From Sphingopyxis sp. (lineage in GTDB: Bacteria; Pseudomonadota; Alphaproteobacteria; Sphingomonadales; Sphingomonadaceae): a stretch of 64,000 nucleotides of DNA. The notes under the pieces are model-generated. The model worked only from the letters and a program-made list of their open reading frames with translations. It was not told the origin of the DNA and ran no database searches. The position numbers and the translations under genes were made by a program. The stretch lies in assembly GCA_030148985.1 (NCBI GenBank), contig JASBSJ010000044.1:19007-83006 (forward strand), in the 5' to 3' direction. This document shows positions 1 to 9,756 of the stretch, one piece after another. How positions within the stretch are numbered: position 1 is the stretch's first letter; each line of letters opens with the position of its first letter.

Positions 1-230
1 ACCGCTTCCTGCTTCAGCCCGCGCGTCGCATAAAGTTCGAGCGCGCCGTCGCGCAGCAGGTAGATCGAGCAGACCTCGCTATCGAGACATTCGCCGATGA
101 TGCCGACGACCTGGTTGAGCTTGCCCTGCGCATTGACGCGCGATGCCATCACCTCGTGCAGCCGGGTCAATATGGTGCGCGCCGACTGGGCGGCCGACGA
201 GGGCGGGGGCGGGGCGTTGGTCATCGCCAT
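1..230 (-). CDS. ptsP: PTS-Ntr enzyme I (PtsP), N-terminal fragment cut by window edge
   Basis: Reading leftward from the ATG at 230, the frame is open to the window edge and gives about 76 residues. After a short Pro/Ala linker come SARTILTRLHEVMASRVNAQ and DSEVCSIYLLRDGALELYAT. This is the usual opening of the GAF domain of nitrogen-related PTS enzyme I. The full enzyme takes phosphate from PEP and passes it to NPr and EIIA-Ntr, with the GAF domain as a sensory module. The catalytic His and PEP-binding domain lie outside the window. An alternative Met two codons in would change little. The family call is from recalled sequence similarity. Confidence 0.85.
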   Translation of the reverse strand, partial: MAMTNAPPPPSSAAQSARTILTRLHEVMASRVNAQGKLNQVVGIIGECLDSEVCSIYLLRDGALELYATRGLKQEA

Positions 231-310
231 CCTGCTATCAGAAGGATGCGGCGCGCGCCAATACCCCGCGCGTGATTGCGCAATCTAATCCTGTGCGGCG
301 GCAGTCGGCG

Positions 311-1057
311 TCACTTGTTGGACGGCGGATCCGCGGGCGCGCTGGTCGATGTGGCTGTCGGGCCGACGGGGAATGCCGACGCGGTGGGTGCGGGCGCGCT
401 CATGATCGTCGGTCGCGGCGCATATTTGGCATCCCACGCGGCGACGTCGGCCTGATATTTCGCATAGGCCTCGTAAAATTCGTTGAAGGGCTCGTCGAGA
501 CGAAGCAGATGCGCGGGCGCCTGCTCAACGATCTGCGCGCTCGGGGTCGAGGACACGAGCTGGGCGATTTCGTTCGCGCGAGCGCAGAAGGCGCGCTGTG
601 CCGGCGGCTGCGCGAAATAGTTGAACAGCTGGGTCGACAGGCGGTCGCGCGCGGCGGTGCCGTTGGTCTTGGTTTGCTTGCCGAGTTCGCGGATCACCGT
701 CTTTTCGGTGGAGCGGATCGTCTTGCCATGCGCCTTGATGATATTGTTGTAGGCAGCGACCAGCGTGGCTTCTTCGAGTCCGCGGCACCCGATCGCCGCG
801 ACGTTGAGCCCGATCTTGAGCTGCCAGAAGGCGCGCTCGCCCGTCACGCCGCTGTTGGCGGTCACGAATTTACCGTCGATCCCGCGTCCGGGCAGGATCT
901 GCGTCAGCGACGCATTGCCCGGCGGCATCGGCCGCGGCGGGATGACGACGACCGGCGGTGCCGGGGGAGGCGGTGGAGGCGGGGGGGGCGGCTTGGGCGC
1001 ACAGGCAGCAACGCTCGCCAGCAGGCCAGCCAGGATGATCTTACGCGACAAATTCAT
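311..1057 (-). CDS. Proline-rich outer-membrane-type lipoprotein, function unknown
   Basis: 248 aa. I chose the ATG at 1057 rather than the ORF-track start at 1156 because it begins a good lipoprotein signal: MNLSRKII, a hydrophobic stretch, then the lipobox LASVAAC with Cys about residue 19. The mature protein opens with a run of more than ten prolines, a likely spacer. A mostly helical domain follows, then a low-complexity Ala/Pro/Ser tail (about 215-248). The helical part contains no catalytic motif I recognise. The longer ORF would overlap the 3' end of the neighbouring oxidoreductase gene. Export and lipidation are well supported; the role is unknown. Confidence 0.8.
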   Translation of the reverse strand: MNLSRKIILAGLLASVAACAPKPPPPPPPPPPAPPVVVIPPRPMPPGNASLTQILPGRGIDGKFVTANSGVTGERAFWQLKIGLNVAAIGCRGLEEATLVAAYNNIIKAHGKTIRSTEKTVIRELGKQTKTNGTAARDRLSTQLFNYFAQPPAQRAFCARANEIAQLVSSTPSAQIVEQAPAHLLRLDEPFNEFYEAYAKYQADVAAWDAKYAPRPTIMSAPAPTASAFPVGPTATSTSAPADPPSNK

Positions 1058-1091
1058 GATCCACTCCCCAACCGCAAAACAAGGTGCGGCA

Positions 1092-2096
1092 TCAACCCCG
1101 GGCGTGCAAGGCCGCTTCGGCCTGTTGCACCAGCGATGCGACGATTTCGGCCGCACTCTCTTCTTTCGATACCATACCGACAGATTGCCCTGCCATTAAC
1201 GACCCGTTTTCGACGTCGCCGTCGATCACGGCACGGCGAAGCGCGCCCGCCCAATAATGTTCGATTTCCAGCTGCGCTTCCATCATGTCGACCTCGCCCT
1301 TGTCGAGCTTGTTCGCGACTTCGCGCTGCTTGGCGGTAAAGGCTTCGGTGCCGGCATTCTTGAGCGCGCGGACCGGAATGACGGGCAGGCGCGGGTCGAT
1401 CTGCACACTCGCCACCGCTTCGCGCGCCGATGCGCGGAGGAAAGCCTTTTTGAAATTGGGATGTGCGATGCTCTCGGTCGCGCAGACGAAACGCGTGCCG
1501 AGCTGAACCCCCGATGCGCCCATTTCCAGATAGGCGGCAATCGCTTCGCCGCGGCCGATGCCGCCGGCGACAAAGACCGGAAGCTCATCGGCGAGCGAGG
1601 GCAGGATTTCCTGCGCCAATACGCTCGTCGAGACGGGGCCGATGTGGCCGCCGGCTTCCATCCCCTCGATCACCAGTGCATCGACGCCCGACCGGACGAG
1701 TTTCTTGGCAAGCGCGAGGGTGGGGGCGAAGCAGATCACCTTCGCACCCGACGCCTTGATCGCTTCGAGGCTGCCTTTGGGGGGCAACCCGCCCGCCAAT
1801 ACGACATGGCCCACGTTATGCTTGGCGCACACGTCGATCAGCTCGAAAAGCTGGGGGTGCATGGTAATAAGGTTGACGCCGAAATTGCGCGTCGCCAGCG
1901 TCTTGGTCGCCGCAATTTCGGCGTCCAGAAGCTCGGGCGTCATCGCGCCGCATGCGATCACGCCGAAACCGCCGGCGTTGCTGATCGCGCTGACCAGATG
2001 GCGTTCGGAAACCCAGCTCATTGCGCCGCAGAGGATGGCATAGTCGCTGCCGAGAAGCTCGGTCCCGCGGGCCATCAGGTCATGGATTTTGCTCAT
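1092..2096 (-). CDS. NPD-family FMN-dependent oxidoreductase (nitronate monooxygenase / FabK-like)
   Basis: 334 aa, normal for the 2-nitropropane dioxygenase / enoyl-ACP reductase II family of FMN TIM barrels. Visible signatures are an early active-site strand (AILCGAMSWVS), a mid-protein EGMEAGGHIG with the family's His, and the phosphate-binding VAGGIGRGEAI followed by GASGVQLGTRF. Members oxidise alkyl nitronates or reduce enoyl-ACP; sequence alone does not separate these. The C-terminal extension rich in Glu/Lys (about 265-334) is common in alphaproteobacterial members. The gene stands alone, just upstream of the lipoprotein gene on the same strand. Confidence 0.85.
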   Translation of the reverse strand: MSKIHDLMARGTELLGSDYAILCGAMSWVSERHLVSAISNAGGFGVIACGAMTPELLDAEIAATKTLATRNFGVNLITMHPQLFELIDVCAKHNVGHVVLAGGLPPKGSLEAIKASGAKVICFAPTLALAKKLVRSGVDALVIEGMEAGGHIGPVSTSVLAQEILPSLADELPVFVAGGIGRGEAIAAYLEMGASGVQLGTRFVCATESIAHPNFKKAFLRASAREAVASVQIDPRLPVIPVRALKNAGTEAFTAKQREVANKLDKGEVDMMEAQLEIEHYWAGALRRAVIDGDVENGSLMAGQSVGMVSKEESAAEIVASLVQQAEAALHARG

Positions 2097-2193
2097 TGAC
2101 GCCGCCTTTGCCAGCCCCGGCGTTGCGGCGCAATGGATTGCGATGACCCGACCTGCGGCTCGTCGTGCGGGAGACTCGGTTCGGCGCGCACGA

Positions 2194-2225
2194 AAAGGGC
2201 CGCCCCGGCGGGGCGGCCCCTTCTG
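2194..2225 (-). terminator. Rho-independent terminator of the 51-aa gene
   Basis: Read on the minus strand, a GC-only hairpin with arms GGGCCGCCCC / GGGGCGGCCC is followed by TTTT. It lies 13 bases after the stop of the small Gln-rich gene, which supports that gene being a real transcript. Confidence 0.75.
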
Positions 2226-2237
2226 TGGGGCTGGGCG

Positions 2238-2393
2238 TCAGCGCTGCTGCGGGTTCTTGCCCTGGTCCTGGTCGGACCGCTGGCCGCCCTGCTGGCGATC
2301 CTGGCCACCCTGCTGTTGCTGCTGGCGGCGCTGCTCTTCGTCGCGATCCGCCTGCGGGTTTTTCTGGTTCTGCTCGTTGGGGTTGTTAGCCAT
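2238..2393 (-). CDS. Small Gln/Asn/Asp-rich hydrophilic protein (51 aa), unknown
   Basis: This gene is too short for the ORF track. The reading is MANNPNEQNQKNPQADRDEE..., then an uninterrupted Q/R/G tract ending in NPQQR and TGA. It is almost entirely polar, has no hydrophobic segment and is probably disordered. A good Shine-Dalgarno (GAGGAG) sits about 10 bases before the ATG, and a strong terminator follows the stop, so it looks like a monocistronic unit. Overlapping ORFs on the other strand are GC shadows. Similar short Q-rich proteins occur in sphingomonads, but I know no function for them. Confidence 0.75.
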   Translation of the reverse strand: MANNPNEQNQKNPQADRDEEQRRQQQQQGGQDRQQGGQRSDQDQGKNPQQR

Positions 2394-4941
<2,548 letters not shown>

Positions 4942-5003
4942 TCGCCGCGGCCGGTCCCGCATCATGCCGCGGGACCGAAAGCGGGGTCAGGACGACGCGT
5001 CGC

Positions 5004-5047
5004 GACCCGCCCCCGGGGACATGGGCCCGGGGGCGGGTCTTATTTTT
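5004..5047 (+). terminator. Terminator after katG
   Basis: A long hairpin with arms GACCCGCCCCCGGG / CCCGGGGGCGGGTC and a 6-8 base loop is followed by TTATTTTTG. It sits about 60 bases past the katG stop and is a good intrinsic terminator for katG. Confidence 0.8.
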
Positions 5048-5097
5048 GGGGCTTAGGGTCATGTCCTTAAAGCGACAAAAGATTCGCATGGACGCGC

Positions 5098-5523
5098 TCA
5101 TATTGTCTCCTTTGTGGCTTTAGCGAAGCCGTCGTCGCGCAGCACGGCGTTCACGACCGTCATGTCGGGACCGCCGCTGACGTCGATCGCGCCGCCCTTC
5201 AGCACGCGGACGATCGTGACGCCGTTGAGCGCGCGGTCCATCGCGATGCTGAACTGATGCGTGCGCCCCGTCGCGATCGCGCGATCCCATGCGGCGGCGA
5301 AGCTGGCGGCGTCCGGCCGCTCACGCAGGCGATAGGCCGAGGCGCGGCCCATGCCGACCGCGCGCGCCGCCTTGCCAACCGAACCCATCGCTTCGAGCGC
5401 GCGAATGAAATTGGCCTGCGTTTCGGGTGTCCAGCCGTCGGCGCGGCGGCGGTCCCTCGGGACGGGGGTGAAGGCGAGGCAGGTGCCTGCGAGAAGCGGA
5501 GCGGGTGGGGCGGTGTGTTCCAT
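5098..5523 (-). CDS. Small helix-turn-helix-like protein, unknown
   Basis: 141 aa. The central part (WTPETQANFIRALEAMGSVGKAARAVGMGRASAYRLRER) reads as a homeodomain-like/Psq-type HTH. It resembles small phage-terminase-like or resolvase-type HTH proteins and is followed by DAASFAAAWDRAIATGR. The C-terminal half has no motif I recognise. Similar proteins are common singletons in sphingomonads and are thought to bind DNA. It lies between katG and a REP-type repeat, with no operon partner. DNA binding is inferred from the HTH only. Confidence 0.65.
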   Translation of the reverse strand: MEHTAPPAPLLAGTCLAFTPVPRDRRRADGWTPETQANFIRALEAMGSVGKAARAVGMGRASAYRLRERPDAASFAAAWDRAIATGRTHQFSIAMDRALNGVTIVRVLKGGAIDVSGGPDMTVVNAVLRDDGFAKATKETI

Positions 5524-5600
5524 CGGCCAGTTTGAAGCATGGCGGAGTGAAGTAGGAAAGGCCTATTTTGATGTTGGATTTTGGGTGGGGAGCGGCCGAT

Positions 5601-5725
5601 CCTCCCCCGCAGGGGGAGGGGGACCATGCGAAGCATGGTGGAGGGGTACGGGCCCGCATCGGCCGCGTTCGGCCGATGGTACCCCTCCACCACCTTCGGT
5701 GGTCCCCCTCCCCGTTCCGGGGAGG
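5601..5725. repeat. REPIN-like paired inverted repeat
   Basis: Two GC-rich palindromic units face each other. The left unit is CCTCCCCCGCAGGGGGAGG plus GGACCATGCGAAGCATGGTGG. The right unit carries the complementary CCACC..GGTGG hairpin and CCCCGTTCCGGGGAGG. The outer flanks GGAGGGGTAC / GTACCCCTCC pair across an inner spacer. This arrangement of two inverted REPs is typical of REPINs. No adjacent RAYT transposase gene is visible. Confidence 0.7.
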
Positions 5726-5758
5726 AACGCAACGGCAACAATCGGCCGAAACTCGCCG

Positions 5759-6301
5759 TCAGGCCAGCAACCCGCCCGCCAGCAGCATCGCCACGCGCAC
5801 GTCGATGCCGCAGCCTTCGGCGCGTTTTGCCGCAACGAAATCAGCGATCTCATCGAGCGGGACGCGGTGGACGGTGATGTCCTCGCCACCGACGCCGCCG
5901 CCGTCGCCGACCTTGGTCAACCCGGTCGCCACCAGCAGCGTGAAACTTTCGCTGACCATGCCCGGCGAGCTGTAGAATTCGCCGACGGTGCGCCATGTCG
6001 CGGCGCGATAGCCCGTTTCCTCTTCCAGCTCGCGCGCCGCGGCGACGTCGGCGGCTTCGCCCGCGCTGTCATCGCCAACGAGCCCGGCGGGCAGTTCGAG
6101 GCAGTTACGTTTCAGGGGCACGCGATATTGCTCGACCAAGATGACGTGGCGCCCGCCCGCATCTTCGTCGATCGCCAGGATCACCGCGGCGTGAATGCCG
6201 CGCGAGCGCGAGACATATTCCCAATTGCCCTGCTGTTTGACGGTGACGAAGCGGCCTTCCCAGCGCGTCTCGATGGGCGTGTCGGGGGCAGGGCGGGTCA
6301 T
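5759..6301 (-). CDS. NUDIX hydrolase, ADP-ribose pyrophosphatase type
   Basis: 180 aa. The complete NUDIX box is G76-x5-E82-x7-R90-E-L-x-E-E-x-G, preceded by the LELPAG strand typical of the ADP-ribose/GDP-mannose pyrophosphatase branch. The family hydrolyses nucleoside diphosphates linked to another moiety using Mg2+. It lies 1 bp from the stop of the upstream TPM-domain gene and appears to be the last gene of a lemA-TPM-TPM-NUDIX operon on the minus strand. Substrate is inferred from the family. Confidence 0.88.
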   Translation of the reverse strand: MTRPAPDTPIETRWEGRFVTVKQQGNWEYVSRSRGIHAAVILAIDEDAGGRHVILVEQYRVPLKRNCLELPAGLVGDDSAGEAADVAAARELEEETGYRAATWRTVGEFYSSPGMVSESFTLLVATGLTKVGDGGGVGGEDITVHRVPLDEIADFVAAKRAEGCGIDVRVAMLLAGGLLA

Positions 6302-6302
6302 G

Positions 6303-6989
6303 TCAGATTTCGATCAGCCGGTCGCACAGTTCGTTGGGATTGCCGTCGCTTTTCGGGAAATGTGTCGCAAGCACGGCGCCCACCTGTCGCACCGCCTCCG
6401 CCATGCCCTCGCCGGGCTGGCCCGCGCGGATACGCTCGATCAGCGCGGCCATCGCGTCGCCCCAGATGGTCGGCGCGACCTTCGATGCGATCGCCTCGTC
6501 GGCGACGATGTCGGCGCGATGCTCGGCGAGGCTGACGTAGAGGACGACGCCGGTGCGGCCCACCGTCTTGGCCTCGGTGCCGACCTTGAACAGATCGATG
6601 GCGCGCGCGCGGGCACGCGCGGCCTTGATCGACCGCGGCGTCAGCGCGAGGCGCAGCGGGCGCCACAGCAGGATCAGCCAGATGCCGATCCATTTGACGA
6701 CGCCAAAGGCGATGATCGTGCCCAGCCACTCGTTCGCGGTCGGTTCATGCCCCCAGCCGCCGCGCAAGGCATCGTAAAGGCCGCGATAGAAATCGGGGAA
6801 CAGCGCGACGAGCGACATGGCGAGGAAGGCGCCGACGCTGGCCCAGACGAGCGCGACATCGTCATAATCGCTCGACCGTGCGGCGATGATCGTGACGATC
6901 TCGCCATCGGTGTGGCGCTCGGCCGCCGCGACCGCATCGGTGACGATGCGATGGTCCTCGGCGCTCACATGGTTGACCTTGCGTGGCAT
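6303..6989 (-). CDS. TPM-domain membrane protein
   Basis: 228 aa. The start at 6989 (MPRKVNHVSAEDHRIVTDAV) replaces the Arg-rich ORF-track extension, which is a shadow of the neighbour's Gly-rich tail. It carries the TPM motif AERHTDGEIVTIIAARSSDYDD near the N-terminus, two hydrophobic segments (about residues 45-65 and 85-115), then VGRTGVVLYVSLAEHRADIVAD. The TPM fold occurs in thylakoid acid phosphatase TLP18.3 and in bacterial YgcG proteins. In bacteria these are often paired with LemA, as here, but their function is unsettled. Confidence 0.85.
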   Translation of the reverse strand: MPRKVNHVSAEDHRIVTDAVAAAERHTDGEIVTIIAARSSDYDDVALVWASVGAFLAMSLVALFPDFYRGLYDALRGGWGHEPTANEWLGTIIAFGVVKWIGIWLILLWRPLRLALTPRSIKAARARARAIDLFKVGTEAKTVGRTGVVLYVSLAEHRADIVADEAIASKVAPTIWGDAMAALIERIRAGQPGEGMAEAVRQVGAVLATHFPKSDGNPNELCDRLIEI

Positions 6990-7000
6990 GTCCCGTGCTC

Positions 7001-7834
7001 CTACCAGCCGCCCGACGCGCCGCCGCCGCCGAAGCTGCCGCCGCCGCCCGAAAAGCCGCCGAAGCCACCGCCGCCACCGCCCCACGATGATCCGCCGCCG
7101 CCGCCCCAGCCGCCCCAATCGTCATTGTCGCCCCAGATGATGATCGGCGCCGCGCCCCATGGGCTGTCGCGGCGTCGCCGCCGTTTCTTGCCGCGCCCGC
7201 GGCTCGCGAACCAGGGGATGATGAAGAAGATGAGGATGATGAAGCCGAGGAAGAACAGTCCGCCGAAATTGCCGTCGTCGGCGCGGTCGCGTTCGGCGGC
7301 GGCCGCGGCTTGCGCCCGCGCCGCGGCTTCCTCGGGCGGCAGTTCGATCTGCTGCGCGATCGCGTTCACCCCGGCCTGGATGCCGCCGGGATAGTCGCCG
7401 TCCTTGAAACGCGGGGTGACCGTATCGCGAATGATCCGTCCCGACAGCGCATCGGTCAGCACGGGTTCGAGCCCCAGCCCGACCGCGATGTGCATCCGCC
7501 GCTCGTTCGGCGCGATCAGGAAAACGACGCCATCGTCGCGCTCGGCATCGCCGATCCCCCATTCGCGGCCAAGCCGATAGCCATAATCGGCGACATCGCG
7601 GCCCTCGAGATCGCTGACCGTCGCGACGACCAGCTGGTGCCCGGTGCGTTTTTCGAGGTCGAGCAACTGCGTATTGAGCGCGGCTTCTTCGGCCGCTGGG
7701 ATGATGTCCGCCTGATCGACGACGGGATTGCCCGCAAGCTTGGGGAAGGTCTGCGCAGCCGCGGGCATCGCGAGAAGCAGCAGCCCCGAAAGGGCCGCTG
7801 CCGCCAGCGAACGGAGAAAGGTGGGCGTGCCCAC
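7001..7834 (-). CDS. YgcG-like TPM-domain protein with Gly-rich tail
   Basis: 277 aa. It starts at GTG 7834, one base after the lemA stop (translational coupling). A signal peptide (LAAAALSGLLLLAMPAAAQ) precedes a TPM domain: VVDQADIIPAAEE, LVVATVSDLEGRDVADYGY, GIGDAERDDGVVFLIAP. A transmembrane segment (FFLGFIILIFFIIPWF, about 195-212) and a basic patch follow. The last 60 residues are nearly all Gly/Trp/Ser. This matches the YgcG architecture, with the TPM domain periplasmic and the tail cytoplasmic. It lies between lemA and a second TPM gene. Confidence 0.88.
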   Translation of the reverse strand: MGTPTFLRSLAAAALSGLLLLAMPAAAQTFPKLAGNPVVDQADIIPAAEEAALNTQLLDLEKRTGHQLVVATVSDLEGRDVADYGYRLGREWGIGDAERDDGVVFLIAPNERRMHIAVGLGLEPVLTDALSGRIIRDTVTPRFKDGDYPGGIQAGVNAIAQQIELPPEEAAARAQAAAAAERDRADDGNFGGLFFLGFIILIFFIIPWFASRGRGKKRRRRRDSPWGAAPIIIWGDNDDWGGWGGGGGSSWGGGGGGFGGFSGGGGSFGGGGASGGW

Positions 7835-7835
7835 C

Positions 7836-8432
7836 TTATTGCCCGAAATCGACCTTCGGCGCCTGGTTGGCGTTCGGCGTCACCGCGCGATACGGCGTCA
7901 TCGGCTCTGCGCCATGGACGATCTTGGCCCCGATGATGTCGGGGAAGGTGCGGATCGTCGTATTATAATCCTGCACCGCGGCGTTATAATCCTGCACCGA
8001 CACGTTGATGCGGTTTTCGGTGCCCTCGAGCTGCGTCATCAGGTCGGCGAAGCGCGCCTGGCTCTTGAGGTCGGGATAGGCTTCGACGGTGACGAGCAGG
8101 CGGCCGAGCGCGCTCGATACATTGCCCTGCGCCTGCTGGAACGCCTGCACCTTTGCGGGGTCTTCCAGATCGTCGGTGCTGAGCTTCACCTGCGTCGCCG
8201 ACGCGCGCGCCTGGATCACGCCTTCCAGCGTCGATTGTTCGATATTGGCGGCGCCCTTGGCGGTTTCGACGAGGTTGGGGATCAGGTCGGCGCGCCGCTG
8301 ATAGGCGGCCTCGACATTCGCCCATTTGGCCTTGGCGGCCTCTTCCTTGGTCGGCACGCTGTTGATGCCGCATGCGGACAGGCTCATCGCGGCGACAGGC
8401 AGGATCAACCAGCGGGCGTTGCGATAGGTCAT
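7836..8432 (-). CDS. lemA: LemA family protein
   Basis: 198 aa. The start at 8432 (MTYRNARWLILPVAAMSLSACG) is supported by GGAGGGAG upstream. The N-terminus looks like a lipoprotein signal with Cys about residue 21. The LemA core follows: WANVEAAYQRRADLIPNLVET and later ARFADLMTQLEGTENRINV, typical of this extracytoplasmic helical-bundle family. LemA genes are widely linked with TPM/YgcG genes, as here. The molecular role is not established; an envelope function is likely. It is the first gene of the four-gene minus-strand operon. Confidence 0.92.
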   Translation of the reverse strand: MTYRNARWLILPVAAMSLSACGINSVPTKEEAAKAKWANVEAAYQRRADLIPNLVETAKGAANIEQSTLEGVIQARASATQVKLSTDDLEDPAKVQAFQQAQGNVSSALGRLLVTVEAYPDLKSQARFADLMTQLEGTENRINVSVQDYNAAVQDYNTTIRTFPDIIGAKIVHGAEPMTPYRAVTPNANQAPKVDFGQ

Positions 8433-8555
8433 GGTTATCAGGCTCCCTCCGGCGGCGTTTTGCCGCAACAATACACATAATAGGAAGCCGCTTGCCTTTG
8501 TGCAATCGCCGCGGCACGCTTTGCGGACGGGATCTGTCTTTCGGGGAGCGTCAAC

Positions 8556-8978
8556 ATGTTGGGCGAGTTCAGGGAATTCATCGCCAAGGGTAATGTCATG
8601 GACCTTGCGGTCGGTGTCATCATCGGCGGCGCTTTCGCGACCATCACGACCTCACTGACCGAAGATGTGATCATGCCGCTGGTGGGCGCGCTCTTTGGCG
8701 GGGTCGATTTCACCAGCAAATTTATCCTGCTTGGCAGCGTGCCCGACGGCGTATCGGCGACCGACTATGCCGCGCTCAAGGAAGCTGGAGTCGCAATGAT
8801 CGGTTATGGCGCGTTCATCACCGCGGTGATCAATTTCCTGATCCTGGCCTTCATCATCTTCCTGCTCGTCCGCTGGGTGAACCGCGTCGTTCGCAAGCAG
8901 GAGGCGGAGCCCGCGCCCGCGGGGCCGAGCGAGGTCGATCTGCTCACCGAAATTCGCGACGAATTGCGAAGGAAATAA
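8556..8978 (+). CDS. mscL: Large-conductance mechanosensitive channel MscL
   Basis: 140 aa, the normal size. The conserved N-terminus [27 protein letters not shown] forms the amphipathic S1 helix and TM1 pore lining. A periplasmic loop containing FTSKFILLG and TM2 ([18 protein letters not shown]) follow, then the cytoplasmic helical tail ending [12 protein letters not shown]. The channel opens under membrane tension during hypo-osmotic shock. It is divergent from the lemA operon and appears monocistronic. Confidence 0.97.
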   Translation: MLGEFREFIAKGNVMDLAVGVIIGGAFATITTSLTEDVIMPLVGALFGGVDFTSKFILLGSVPDGVSATDYAALKEAGVAMIGYGAFITAVINFLILAFIIFLLVRWVNRVVRKQEAEPAPAGPSEVDLLTEIRDELRRK

Positions 8979-8985
8979 CCGCTTT

Positions 8986-9063
8986 CGTCATCCCGGCGAA
9001 GGCCGGGATCTCGCCGGTGCGTAAAGGGGATAGGGCGAGATCCCGGCCTTCGCCGGGATGACG
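8986..9063. repeat. Long inverted repeat (REP/REPIN type) after mscL
   Basis: Arms CGTCATCCCGGCGAAGGCCG and its complement enclose a short spacer (about 27 bp paired). Each arm also folds on itself (CCCGGCGAAGGCCGGG). It belongs to the CGTCAT-bounded repeat family also seen at 51.2, 52.5 and 53.7 kb. It may double as a terminator for mscL, but there is no U-tract. Confidence 0.75.
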
Positions 9064-9139
9064 GTGGATAGGGGGCATGGTGACCCCCCTTTCCAAGCGC
9101 GGGCGGGTTTCCTATATGGGTCTTGTCGGTTTCGGCCGA

Positions 9140-9480
9140 CTATGAGGATAAATGGTGTCGTGGAATAGGCACAGCGGACCCGGGGGCAGTACCCGGCGGC
9201 TCCACCACAAACCCGCGTTTCTTCGATGGGCGCGCGGGTTTCTGACGGGGCCGAACCAGGATCGACGTGTGTTCAAAGACGATATTTTCTTCCGGGCTGA
9301 GTAACCCGTTCAAGGCTCAAAACCAATAGGTGCTAACGATAACGAAGCACTCGCTCTTGCTGCCTAACCGATAAGCCTCACGGCCTAAGGTTAGACAAAT
9401 AGAACGCGGTTCGGACCGAACCGGGCAACAGAATCGGATACCAGCGGCTGGGGACGAGCCGGGCAACAGAATCGTCCCAC
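9140..9480 (+). ncRNA. ssrA: Circularly permuted two-piece tmRNA
   Basis: The acceptor piece comes first and ends GGCGGCTCCACCA at 9207, with the alphaproteobacterial T-arm CCCGGGGGCAGTACCCGG. After a 39-base intervening segment the coding piece begins GGGGCCGAACCAGGATCGACG at 9247. GGGGCCG pairs with CGGCTCC of the acceptor piece, rebuilding the tRNA-like acceptor stem. ACGAT just after 9247 can pair with GTCGT in the acceptor piece (helix P2). The tag reading frame runs from GCT at 9332 to TAA at 9365 and encodes ANDNEALALAA. Ends at 9140 and 9480 are estimates; the gene call rests on the acceptor stem and the tag. tmRNA rescues stalled ribosomes with SmpB. Confidence 0.92.
9421..9474 (+). 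repeat. 16-bp direct repeat in the 3' part of ssrA
   Basis: CCGGGCAACAGAATCG occurs at 9421-9436 and again at 9459-9474, 38 bases apart. The first copy follows the hairpin CGGTTCGGACCGAACCG. The second lies inside a GGGACGA...TCGTCCC stem. These are probably duplicated pseudoknot/hairpin elements of the coding piece. Confidence 0.6.
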
Positions 9481-9502
9481 CTTTCCCGCTATCGCCGATT
9501 TA

Positions 9503-9555
9503 TACGCATCATTATGCGCATGATTCTTGACGTTTCGCGTCCTCATGCGTATTAT
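9503..9555 (+). promoter_or_regulatory. hicAB promoter with palindromic operator
   Basis: TTGACG (9527-9532), a 17-bp spacer and TATTAT (9550-9555) form a near-consensus housekeeping promoter. The predicted transcription start is around 9562, essentially at the hicA ATG (9563), so hicA may be leaderless. TACGCAT...ATGCGTA arms flank the promoter and ATGCGCAT (9514-9521) is a perfect palindrome. These are plausible binding sites for the HicB ribbon-helix-helix domain. Confidence 0.65.
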
Positions 9556-9562
9556 TATACAT

Positions 9563-9745
9563 ATGGAGCGCGACAGCAGGAAAATTGTCCGGCGGTTGGA
9601 GGATGAGGGATATGCCCTCGTGGCCACACGCGGATCGCACCATAAATTTCGAAAGGGCGCGGTCATGATCATCGTCCCGCACCCGAAGAAAGACCTGCCT
9701 GTCGGCACCGCTCGTGCGATCGCCAAAATGGCGGGATGGATTTGA
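9563..9745 (+). CDS. hicA: HicA mRNA-interferase toxin
   Basis: 60 aa. The start at MERDSRKIVRRLEDEGYAL fits the family better than the ORF-track start at 9527. It has the dsRBD-like HicA fold with the catalytic His in TRGSHHKF (His26/27) and the ending VGTARAIAKMAGWI. HicA cleaves mRNA independently of translating ribosomes and is neutralised by HicB. No convincing Shine-Dalgarno precedes the ATG, in line with the promoter placing the transcript start at the start codon. hicB follows directly. Confidence 0.93.
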   Translation: MERDSRKIVRRLEDEGYALVATRGSHHKFRKGAVMIIVPHPKKDLPVGTARAIAKMAGWI

Positions 9746-9756
9746 AGGAAGACGCA

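Noticed and set aside
143-1339. 398-aa + strand ORF over the lipoprotein and NPD genes
   Set aside because: Arg-rich shadow crossing two genes.
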